From: Prosopocoilus inquinatus
Lineage: Eukaryota > Arthropoda > Insecta > Coleoptera > Lucanidae
DNA: 64,000 nt
Assembly (NCBI GenBank): GCA_036172665.1
Contig: CM069878.1
Location: forward strand, 24,169,501 to 24,233,500
Direction: 5' to 3'
The position numbers and the translations under genes are program-made. Below the pieces are notes generated by a model. It was not told the origin of the DNA. It saw only the letters and a program-made list of their open reading frames with translations, and did no database searches. How positions within the stretch are numbered: the first letter of the stretch is position 1; the number at the start of each line of letters is the position of its first letter. Of this stretch, positions 52,030-62,862 are shown in pieces.

Positions 52030-55000
52030 ATGGCTACAAACACAAACACAGATCTAACGGAAGAAGATGCAGCAGACCTGCAATTTCCCAAAGGTAAGCC
52101 CCTTTCAAACAACAACCGGTAGTATTCCCTTTTTTTCTATTTAATTCCAGAAAAGACCGTTTATTATTCGGGGAAAGCGTTAAACAAGGTACCGACAAAT
52201 TGCTCTAATTGTTACATCGATTTACCAGACACTTTTATTTTGTGTGCGGAGTGCGATAAACACATTTGCAGTGCGTGTTTTGCAAGTGGTGCAGAGTTTG
52301 AAGATCACAAAAGCGATCATAGTTACAGTGTGCTTCATAAGGAGTTCATTCTGTTCGAAAACTCCAATTGGTCGGCTAAGGAAGAGCTGATACTACTGGA
52401 TGGTCTCATAAATTTAGGCAATTGGAATTCGATTGCCAAGAAATTGAAGAATCGTAGTGTTAATGAAGTCAAAGAACACTACGATGAGTTTTATATACGC
52501 AGGAAGGGCAGCTTGGCTTTACCTGACATCCCCGAGACTGATGCTTCCATGTTTCCTCAACCAATAGTTCCTTATAGAATGCGCTTGGATGATGTACAAG
52601 ACCCATCTCGTTATAGTTCTACCTCACTTGCCTATCGGACTGTTGCCGGCTATAATGCTGCTAGATCAGATTTTGAATTAGAATATGATTCGAATGCCGA
52701 AGACTTAATCACTAACCTCGAAGATATTGATGTTAATGACCGTAATCATGAAGTCTTGACTGATTTGCAGTGTGCTATAATAAGAAGTTATAATTGGAGG
52801 TTGGCTGAAAGACAGAAGAGAAGACAAATAATTCGAGAACACGGGCTTGTGATGCCTAGGAAGATGGTTGCTTGGCTTCACAAATATGACACTACTGTGA
52901 CGCAGTCTGTTTATGATAGACTTATTCGTTTTCTACAGTTTTATAGCGGACAGGGATTTAATTATATGATGGAAGGCTTGCATTGTGCTGGAGAGTTAAA
53001 AATTCGAATCGCTCGGTATGTGATATGTTGTGCTTCCTTAATAATCAGTGATTTTTTTTTGTAATTGATTTACCCTTACAATTTTGCTAGAACTCTCATT
53101 CCACCAGAAAAAATGTAGCTCTATAAGTAATTCCATACTTGTGTGATTGGTTTTTATGATTTAATTAAACCGGGTATTTCAGGAGATGTGAGCTATATTT
53201 GAAAATATTAAGAAGTATGTTGCAATGATTTAACTAATTACACAATATCGAAAACCTAGATTTATTTTATCGTTTGTAGGAAATCAACCAAATGGCTCCT
53301 GATTTCCGCTTGGATATGTTGAATTCTAGTTTCTAATTTTTGTCATAAGCAACTTATAATCTAAGCCACTAGGTTTTTTATTTTTTGCGTATTTATACAT
53401 ATTTCAGGTGTGCCTAGTGTTGGGCGTTTAGATTACAAGATTTTTGAGAAATTCGGATTTGAATCCAAGACTTAAACTGTGAAATCAAGGGATATGGCCA
53501 AGTTGCTTACTTAAACTAGTTCTTAAAAAATACAGTTTCACACACACTCAAGCTACCTAGATTTTCAAAATTCTTTTCCTTTAATTGTTTAATTAATTGT
53601 GCAGTATTTAAAACATTAAGTTGAAATTTGAACTTCTGTTTTGTCTTGGGAAAATAAAAATCAACAGTAGGTGAAATCTCATGTTACCTTTACCTCAGAT
53701 TTCCTGAGATATCCGGTATTTATACCGTACAGCACCATTTATAAAGTTCGTAACATATTGAAATTTACAATGTCTTTTTAAGTTCGCCTTTATTTTAACT
53801 ATTTACTTTAGGAAAAATCCAAGACAAGGAGTGTCGTACTTAATTTCTTCTGACTACATCAATTTTGCAAGAAAAAGTTCAAGTATTTTTTGAACTATTA
53901 CAATTTTGAATTATTGGAATTTTTAGAATTTCGGAATTCCTAGTTTCTGTAAAGTACATTATACTGAAGGCTATATTTTGATGATAAGGCTTATTATGGT
54001 AAAATTTGGATGTCTTAATAACAGATTATTGAACCTCTGTGAAGTTGGCACCTCATTTTTCAAAAAAGTTATTTTTTATTGGTGTTCTGATAGCACCCCA
54101 AAGAGTTCTGGAGTTCTATGCCTAAATTAAAAAGAGTTCTGGCGGATTAAACATAAAAAAATGACTTAAAATTTGGGGTGCTAAGTTCACAAAACGGGAT
54201 TTGAAAATTGGCTATAAAATTGTAACTGTTGGAAATAATTCATTTCACTATTAAGACTTTCTTTAGAACTATTGAGGTGCTACCCAGAACTCTAAACAGA
54301 ATCTCGAAATTTTGAAATTACTATATCCCCCATATTCTAACAAAAGATCAAAACACGAAAAAACATTTTAGATTTAGAGACTTAGAAAATAAAAATAATT
54401 GTTAGTTTAGGTACCATTCTGCTCTTAAAAGAACATCAGTTAAATTTTTTTTTCATTTTACGCTTTGATAACACTTTCAGGTCCAGAAATCAAAATCGCT
54501 GGAAGTTTTTTACTTTTGATTTTAGCACTTCAGCCGTGAAGGATAATCGTGAGAACTCTTGAAGTGCTACAAGAACTCCAAGCAGAAAGGAAACATTTTC
54601 GAGAAAAACTCTTCTGTTCTGCTTGGAGTTCCAGAAAAATTTTCGAGAAAAATTTTTCCGTTTCGTTTGGAGTTCTGGATAGCATTGCACGAGTTCTCAC
54701 GATTATCCTTCACGGCCGAAGTGCTAAAATCAAAGGTAAAAAAGTTCCACCGATTTTTCGTTTCTTGACCTGGAAAAAAAAATAATTTAGGTTCTAGTAG
54801 TATGGTACTTAAACTAACAATTATTTTTTATTTCTAAGTCTCTAAACGCAAAAATAAAATGTTTTTCGTGTTTTGATCTTTGTTGGAGTATAGGGGATAT
54901 AGTAATTTCAAAATTTCGAGATTCTGTTTAGAGTTCTGGATAGCACCTCAATAGTTCTAAAGAAAGCCTAAATGAAAATTAATTAATATTTCCAACAGTT

Positions 55001-58000
55001 AACATTTTATAGCCAATTTTCAAATACCGCTTTGTGAACTTAACCCAAATTTTGCAAGCCATTTTTTTGTATTTAAACCCCCAGAACTCTTTTTAATTTT
55101 GACATAGAACGCTAGAACTCTTTGGGGTGCTACCAGAACTCCAATAAAAAATCTCTTTTTTAAAAAATGAGTTGCCAAGACATCCAAATTTCACCATAAT
55201 AAGTAAAAGTTATTGGTAAATAACAGACAAAACAGTGAAATGTCAATTACAGTGAAACATTAGTTAATATCTGTTTTTTATTTATTTACCATCAAGTAGG
55301 TCGTGATTTTATTTTATTAGGTTGGCTATTAAAGTTAAAATAGACAAATTAATTTCATGTCATTATAACATGTGCGAAAATGTGACACTTCAAGTCAGAT
55401 AGATCAACCGGTGTTGTCAACTCTCAACTTTAAGAAGTCTACAAGTCAATTTGTTATGTAAATAATTATTATTTTATGTCAAAATGGTGAAAATTGTAAG
55501 ACGCGAAATGAAAATTGCTATACAAAAAGGATTTGTAAGGTACGGTACTTTTCATTTAGATATACTTATTGTAGATGTTATAAAAGTGTATAAGGGATAT
55601 ATTGACGAAAAATGACACGAATTAGAAAGTTCTTCTGGTAAACGTACTGCTACGGATACATTTTTAAATTATTAATTATTATTATTATTTTATGTTTAGA
55701 AAAGATTTGCAACGACTAATTCGTCAATATAATTTAAAAAAATGAAAAATACACCTTGCGACGAAAAGAAAATATTTCAACATTGCTTCATTCGCAGTAA
55801 ACTTTAACCCAAAATCAAAATGACTTTCTTTGTCAAAGTTTAGTTACTTGCATAAGTACCACCTTTTCTCTAAACTTTCACGGCATACTTCGATGGTAAA
55901 TAAATAAAAAACAGCTATTAGCTGATCTTGAAAACAATTTCAATGTAATTTTCAGATTATTGAAAAATATTCAAGTTGCTGTATTGAATATGGTTATTTT
56001 AAGTAGTCGTTTACCTACTGAACAGGGCTGGGAGTATCTTTGAAAAGTAAAGATCCTAGATACTTTTTCAGATACAAGATAGTATCTTGTATTTAAATAC
56101 ATTTTTGCATCCACAAAGTACCTACGAAATAAAGATACTTTAAAAAAGTATTTGTATCTTATATCTTAATAAAGTATTTTAAATACTAGTGAAATATTAT
56201 AAATACTAATAAAGTATTAAAGACATTTAAAAATATTTAGGCCCGGTTTTATAAATGCAAGTTAAGTTTACTCTACAGTTTAATGCCTTAGTAACAATTG
56301 TAAAAACAGTGGTTTCTGAGGCATTAAACTGTATAGTAAATTTATTTTCCGTTTATAATACCGGATCTTAAGATACTAAACAGAATTTAGAATATCTACC
56401 GACCGTTGTGAGATAGAGTGGGGGAATTGGCAACAAAATTCACTGTGGCGAAATTGCAGGGTGTTTCCAGCATTGTATACTGCATTTTGCGTATTTTTAG
56501 AAGTAAATATTATCATTAATAGTTAATAGTTATGCATCTATCACAAATTCACAACAGCAGTTAATTGAAGTAAATGTAAAATATCAATTTGTATGGAATT
56601 CAAAGATTGCTTAGTTTTGTTTAATTTTGTATTAATTAGCTGATTAACTCTCGTTTTTATTTATGAACAAAGATGGCATTGTTTTTCTGCTTTTCTCTTC
56701 ATATTGAGTGGCTTATTATTCTGTCTCAAAAACCTTAAATTGAAAAGGCTATTAATTTTGTTGCTATGGTTAAGTTTTAAGGCACCTAAACTTTAACAGT
56801 TTGTTACAAAATTTTCCCTTTAGAAAGGATAATGTTTAGGACAAAAAATACATACATACATCTTATGATACTCACCCTGTATTTACAACATGTTATTGAA
56901 AGTTGTACAGACATTTTAACTGACGATAGTACTCTTTCAATAGATGCTAAATACCTAAACTTCCTTTATACAAAAGTTATTGGTTTCAGAGATACACAAT
57001 TTATTGTTTTTGTTTGAGAGCCACAGTACATTTTTAAATTTGGCGCTCGAATTTGATGGCGCGTAGGCGTCGACCAATGAGACAACGGCGAAATCGAATG
57101 AAAAGGTTAGCGTCGTGAATAGCATTATAGACAATTGGATTCGTAGAGCAAACGGGCACATTTTAAACGACGGTCGCCACTTTGAGCAACTTTTTTAGTC
57201 TGTAAATTGTTCAAATAAAATTTTCGTTTTTTTAATAAGTAATAGTTACTTTTTTTACTTTTGTGCTTTTGACAAGATAAAATTACGAAACTGCCAAAAG
57301 TTATCATGACATTGAAACGTTTTGACAGTTATGACAAATCTTTTCATTCAATTTCACCGTTGCGTCTACTGAGTTGACGCCTTCGTGCCATTAAGTTCCA
57401 GCGCCATATTTAAAAATATACTGTGGCTTTCAAACAAAAACAATAAATTGTGTATTTCTGAAACCAATAACTTTTATATAAAGGAAGTTTCGGTATTTAG
57501 CATCTATTTAAAGAGTACCATCGTCATTGAAAATACCTGTACAAGTTTCAGTAACACGTTGTATATCTTTTTTTTTCAAAACATCTTAGATACTGTAGTA
57601 TCTTGTATCTCGAATACTTTTATGTTGAGTATCTTATTAAAAAGTATCTTCAAATATACGCTGCTCCAATAAATTAACGCACCACTCAGAAAAATAAGAT
57701 TTTTCGTTTTGTTTATTTAAAATTTGAAACGGTTGACGTTGATTTGAAACAATTTAATAACAACTGTTTAATGTGTTATAAAATCAACATTTACAAGTAA
57801 AAAAATAAACAATAAAAACCTTTAAAATCAAAAGCCGATAAATTTGAGGAACAAAATTTTTGAGAATTTTCACCTCTATTTGGAATAACAAATTGTTGTC
57901 GACGATCCACACGTAAAATAAGCGAAGTTATGTCATTGTATTCCAATTCCTTCCACATTTCCACAAGCCAACGACCCACCTCTTCCAAGATATTAACTTG

Positions 58001-61000
58001 GTTCGGATAATCTCTGAATGCGTCCAGACGCCTATGTCCCAGATGTGCTCAATGGGACTGAGGTCTGAACTTCTTTCTGGATAAACCATGGCATCGATTT
58101 CAGTCTTCTCTAAGCAATTTTAAACTTTCCGAACACGTTTACGTCGAACATTATCTTGCTTTAATAAAAAAATGCCTCCGATATAAGACACAAATGACAC
58201 GACTTCATCTTGTAGGATGTCCGTTATGTACCGAAAGGCAACAAGTTTTCCATTATTTAACATGACAACGTCCGTGCGCGTCAAAGAAATTCCTAGTCAC
58301 ACCATGAAAAAGCAATTTGTTTTGCAAATCGTTTTTGATTACAGTGAAAACCTCGGCAGCCTCTGTACAGCTGTTTCAGTCCTACTTGGGGCTTCTTTAG
58401 CAAAGATGTAGCTCGAAATTTTCACTGCAAACCAAAAACGTGGTGAATAGATAAAACAGCGGCATGTCAGGTCAAAAAGGGATCGTAGGATGTCGCTGTT
58501 TTATCTATAAATTTAACGTGTAATAAAAGATAAAATGTACGCGAGATAGTTGTTGAAATAACGTGCTTCATACACTAAATACGATGCTACTGCGATCGTT
58601 GGAAATAGCAAACGCAGACATGTTAGCATATAGGACGCTATTGTGCTGATTGGTTTAAACGGACATGCTCGAACTGTGGCGAAAGAGTACAAAATTAATT
58701 AATTAAATGAAAACTAACGTGTGTCGTATATATAATTAAACACATTTAATGTAATGAAGACCAATTAGTAATATTTTGTGACTGACTGATTTAATACAGC
58801 ACAAATAAACATTGATCTGGTATATGTGGTTTGCCAGTCAAAAGATTCTGAGACAACTCTCTGCATGCATTTTTGAGTCATTTGTTTAATTTAAATGCAG
58901 CTTTAGGTCACTCATCTTGTTATTTAGAGCAATATTCCTACGGTTATGTAAAAAACTCTTCGTTACACAGGGTGAATCAGAATAAGTGTCCGACCCGTTA
59001 ACCGCAGATAACCCTTCAAAGAATAAGACAAATAACTGTAGACATAGGAGGGTTCAACTTGTGTAGTTTTTAAGATAAAATGGATTAAAAATTTACATGT
59101 AAACTTGGTGGTGGTCACTGGAATAGCCGAATGCGTTGCAACAGCAATAGACTTTCGAGGAAAAAAACATAAAACACGAACAATTAACCTTGAACTGAAA
59201 CCTTAAAACGATTTGTTTACAATTTTATCAGTGAAATTATGTTCGTGTGTGTATTAATTCTCAGAAATGTAGTGAAATTCGAAATTTTAAGATTACTTGT
59301 CTTACGAAAAAATGTGCTCTTAATACCCACCGCGGCCCTTTAGGATTTTTTTGTTAAATGAACGTATGCATTACCACAGTGTTTTGTTGCTTCATGTGCG
59401 AAATAATTAATCGAATTAAAGTGAAGCGAATAATATATAATCAAACATTACAAATAAAAAAAATCAGTTTAGGAAGACTCCATTAACACAGTTGAGGAAA
59501 TTGCGTTTTTGCTGGAGCCAAAAAATCAAAACAATCCAAATCACTGCCCGGCTTTCGTGAATCATTAGGCTGACATTCACACAGAACTTTTGGACGCTCT
59601 TGGGTGGTTGTACGCAGACTTGCTCGTACAAAGAAAAACCAAGCCCTTTAAGTACGTGAGTCAAAACATGCATCCAGAAGTAACTGCAATTTTAATTAAT
59701 TAAATAATAAGTTAAATTTGGCCGAATAAGCTAGCCCTAAGACGCGTTGTGTATGGCGGCCTATTCATTAATCATATGAATAGGCGCATAACAAGAAGGT
59801 CATATCGATTATCTGATACTAAAACCGTAAGTTACATCACATAAAATTTAATTTTGTTGACACAGTGACACAGTTTCTAAAACGTAAACAGTTAGTCAAC
59901 CCGATTTTAAAAACACATTACGCAACGCATTCAAGTTGTCATCGGTGCTACTTAAACGGTTTCCATTTGAGGCACAAAAGACGTTTACTTTCGAAATGTC
60001 TCTGATACACTTTTTTCTTACAATTTGGAACTTTCATGACCTTAGTAAACACGCCCCTAACGGGCCGGACACTTATTATGAATAACCCTGTATTTACAGC
60101 AGGACATATTACATGTCCCAGATTTTTTTGGGTGGCATAGTACGTGAGAAATGATAAAATTTGCACTCAGTCTGTATCAAAGTGGTATAGCATATACCAT
60201 ATTTCGTTAGAATATATATATAATTTGAAAGAAATCCAAGTTTGACATGTCAAATATTAAGAAGTTTCCTTATTTTGTAATAATGACGTGGAACATTACT
60301 TGTCATGGTTGGTAATGGTTAGGCAAAAGGAAATTAAAACATTCATAATATTTCGTAGTAGGAGTTCCAATCATCAAAAACAATAATCATGAAATTCTAA
60401 TCCAACTTTCTGACGTTTATATTTTTTAGTGATACAAAAAAATATTACGCTAACATGGCCTACTCTGAATGCCAAAAGAATATTTATTAATTAATATAAG
60501 TTCTGATTTATTTTTCATTTTTATTCAAAACAAAATATTTAAAAATTTTTAAAGAAACGTAGTTTTTATACAAGTTGTAAGTAAGTGATAGCAAAAATCG
60601 AAGGGACTGGAATAAAATTCTTAACTTTTTTATTTTTAACAAGCAAAAATTAGTTCCAAGTCAGTTTCGTTTGTAGTGGACTTCCTAAGCATACCCTGTA
60701 TAGCTGTATACAGCCCTATTTCGGGCCAAAGGTTGAGTTTAACATTAAATTTTCAGTTTCTTTTTAAAAACTTTTTCCTTTGTTTAATTACAGATGATAA
60801 AGTCAAAACGTAACAAATGTTCTTTATTGAGTTTAGAAATTGTTAAAATTAATTTGAAATTTTAACTAGATGAGAAGTTATCCATCTGTGATTCACATCC
60901 GTTTTGTAGATTATGCGAATTTCGAAGAAGAGGCATAACTACATTAGAAGGGGCTCGCTTGTACTTGAACCTGAACGAGAAGAGAAAAGAATCAATACGT

Positions 61001-61345
61001 GATATTAAATTATTTTATAATAATCCGTTTTTTAATACCAAGTTCAGAAATATGTCGCCCCTTCCGGTGAAGAGGCGCGGGACCTTCACCCCGATAGAGA
61101 TTATAGGAATGCCTGGATATGAAAAACTTCTGCCCAAGGAACGCGAGTTATGTAGGAATATAAGATTGGTTCCCTTGTCTTATCTCGAACTGAAGGCCAT
61201 ACTGATCTCAGAGAACAATAAATTGGGATTTTTAAAATTGTTGACGGCGCGTCGCCTCTTGAAAATCGACGTCAATAAAACCCGAAGATTATATGATTTT
61301 CTCGTTGAGGAAGGTTACGTTAATAAACCGAACAAACCTGTATAA
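52030..61345 (+). CDS. Ada2a: Transcriptional adaptor Ada2a, sharing exon 1 with Rpb4
   Basis: Exons 52030-52093, 52151-53015 and 60910-61345 join in phase to give 454 residues. Exon 1 encodes MATNTNTDLTEEDAADLQFP K/E, the characteristic Rpb4 N-terminus. In Drosophila, Rpb4 and Ada2a are alternative splice products sharing that exon. The Ada2a-specific part has a ZZ zinc finger (Cys39, 42, 53, 56, 61, 64 and His74, 78), a SANT domain (about 95-137, starting NWSAKEELILLDGL), the ADA2 middle region, and a SWIRM domain at the C-terminus (about 370-454). The product is a Gcn5 partner in the ATAC-type histone acetyltransferase complex. Intron 1 is 57 bp; intron 2 is 7.9 kb and transposon-filled. 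AATAAA is at 61399. No Rpb4-specific exon is seen in the window. Confidence 0.94.
53989..55203. repeat. Giant 1.2-kb palindrome in Ada2a intron 2
   Basis: The two halves are inverted copies: CTTATTATGGT ... at the left edge and ACCATAATAAG at the right, CGAAATTTTGAAATTACTAT against ATAGTAATTTCAAAATTTCG, and CGTGAGAACTC near the centre (about 54600). Arms are about 600 bp with few indels, and no central spacer longer than about 20 bp is apparent. No protein is encoded. Transcripts of the intron would fold into a very long hairpin. Confidence 0.8.
55311..55440 (+). repeat. Dispersed repeat, inverse of about 11188-11305
   Basis: Shared motifs include TCAGATAGATCAACCGGTG and TTATAACATGT. Non-coding, unclassified. 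Confidence 0.6.
56240..56367. mobile_element. Tourist-like MITE (PIF/Harbinger), copy 3
   Basis: Begins GGCCCGGTTTTATAAATGC and ends TTTATAATACCGGATC, with TTA on both sides (56237-56239 and 56368-56370). Confidence 0.8.
56872..57560. mobile_element. Inverted-repeat element, arms about 260 bp
   Basis: The left arm (CCTGTATTTACAACATGTTA, AAACTTCCTTTATACAAAAG, ATTGTTTTTGTTTGAGAGCC) is inverted in 57300-57560. Reading frames in both arms match each other and are not genes. Confidence 0.65.
57790..58310 (-). pseudogene. Tc1-like transposase, C-terminal part (broken)
   Basis: On the minus strand, frames joined by shifts give the usual Tc1 order: ARTDVVMLNNGKL, then FRYITDILQDEVVSFVSYIG, then FLLKQDNVRRKR (second catalytic Asp), then SSDLSPIEHIWD (third acidic residue), then a degenerate tail through VDRRQQFVIPNRGE. 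The first catalytic Asp and DNA-binding domain are absent. The 5' side is cut by a family B insertion at 58316. Inside Ada2a intron 2, antisense to it. Confidence 0.8.
58316..58510 (-). mobile_element. Family B element, decayed copy
   Basis: Begins TTGTTTTGCAAATCGTTTTT and ends GATGTCGCTGTTTTATCTAT. The hammerhead region at 58351-58415 (minus) has CUAAAGA in place of CUGAAGA and weaker stem II pairing, but keeps GAA, ACAGCUGUA and CAGAGGC. Confidence 0.65.
58968..60090. mobile_element. TIR element, Tc1/mariner-like ends
   Basis: Begins CAGGGTGAATCAGAATAAGT and ends with the inverse-like ACTTATTATGAATAACCCTG; internal GTCCGACCCGTTA pairs with TAACGGGCCGGAC. TA at the right. No intact transposase. 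Confidence 0.7.
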
Positions 61346-61398
61346 CAGCTAACCTTGTAACTGGTTTTATTGTGATTTGTATATTTTTGATATTATTT

Positions 61399-61404
61399 AA
61401 TAAA
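61399..61404 (+). promoter_or_regulatory. Poly(A) signal of Ada2a
   Basis: AATAAA 54 bp after the stop codon. Confidence 0.7.
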
Positions 61405-62579
61405 TATTTTAAGAATTATGAGTTTATTTTATTTAAAAAAGTCAAGATTTGTTTTTTTTTTAATAAAAACGAAATTAAAAGTTAAAAATTGTCCTGTATT
61501 GCGGTTTCTAAGGGAATTTCCCCGGGGTGTTTCCTTCCAAACTTGTGTGCAAGATTTAACATTAAATTGTTGCAATACATGTTCTAATTGTATTATCTAA
61601 AATAAGCTTTTAACTCAGTCGAGTGTAAATTCAATTTAACCTGTAACAGCGCTGCAACTTTACGAATTAACTAAATTAGTCGATAACGTTGCTTCACGCT
61701 TCAAATGAAATATGCAAGAGATTAAAATTTTCTGGCTTAAGTTTTATTTTCCCCTTTGTTTATTAGTTGGTATTCTTTAGCGTATACAATCTTCGGTGGT
61801 TGGTTAAGAACCGAGGGAATTTACTTCCATGACTTTCAAGAAAACTGATTATAGTGTTAAAATTAGCTTTGATGTTATTTTCTTGTTAATTAACTTAGTT
61901 TATTTCCATTGAACGTATTAAAATTTCCGGAATGCAACATTCACTGATGTTTTACGTCTCGGAGGCCTTTTTATCAGCATTTTGATAACTGATTAATTAA
62001 TTCCGAAGGTACGTAAAAGCTTATAAGGTCACAATCATCATAAAGTTTTAATGGTGCTAATAAACTTGCGTTTAATTTACCTTCGGTTATTTTATTGTTT
62101 CTGCTTGTGTGTGTGTATTGTCAGTTGTAAGTCGGTATAATTTCCAATTAATTGCATCCATGGGTCTCTTCATATTAAATTAAAATAGACGTAGACAATG
62201 TATTCTACTAAAAAATACAAAAGCAATATTATCCATCATTAATGAAATTCTGAAGGTCAGGATTCTACTGGCAAATGTTGCCTCAAAGTGATGGATGGCT
62301 TCATCAAATATTAGCAAATCCAAATCCCTCAGAAATCGCTGCATCTAATGAGAATGCAACTGCTCATTCGTCTGCATTAGTGTGGCAGTTCTTGACAAAA
62401 AGTGTGGAATTGCAGCGCCTTTCGTATTTCTTTGTTACTACATTTTTTAATGGAAAATAATCGGGTGTTTAAATTAAAAATCAGATCTGATAATCTTTGG
62501 AATTCTTAACTACGTCTTAGTTTAGTTTCTCTAAAAATATGTATGTGCAATTATTGATACAATTCAAATCGGTCATCAC
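61405..62579. other. Downstream of Ada2a, nothing recognised
   Basis: Searched by eye for an Rpb4-specific exon (expected to follow FPKE in phase 1); none found. The short open frames here have no recognisable motif. Confidence 0.5.
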
Positions 62580-62608
62580 TAGAGAGCGGATTTATATGCG
62601 AGTAATTT

Positions 62609-62690
62609 TGATGAAATATGCGCATATATATGCACTAAAAAATGATGAAATATGCACATATATATGCACTAAAAATGGCGAAATATGTGC
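62609..62690. repeat. Subterminal tandem repeats of the hAT element
   Basis: Two near-identical 33-34-bp units (TGATGAAATATGC, then CATATATATGCACTAAAAA) plus a partial third. Likely transposase-binding sites by analogy with other hAT elements. Confidence 0.65.
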
Positions 62691-62862
62691 AAGATAGGCC
62701 GAACACTTCAAATAATGCAATAACTGGTCGACTGTGTTTTATGGGCATTCTTATTCAAATAAAAAACATTATATTTTATACAATTTATTTACATTTATTT
62801 GTAAAAGCTTATATGAAGTATGTATATTATGTATGTGCATTATTAAGTAAATATTATAACGA

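Larger units (their letters stand above)
56033..57664 (+). mobile_element. Degenerate hAT-like element with nested insertions
   Basis: Begins CAGGGCTGGGAGTATCTTTG followed by repeated AGTATCTT/AAGATACT motifs; the same motifs, inverted, recur at 57585-57655. The right terminus is damaged. Contains a Tourist-like MITE and a large inverted repeat (56872-57560). Confidence 0.55.

Noticed and set aside
56832..57672. Paired small proteins with SNKNNKLCISETNNF
   Set aside because: The same peptide appears on both strands because the region is an inverted repeat; it is not a gene family.
61418..62460. Possible Rpb4-specific exon downstream of Ada2a
   Set aside because: None of the frames shows Rpb4 core helices or a phase-1 acceptor followed by the expected sequence.
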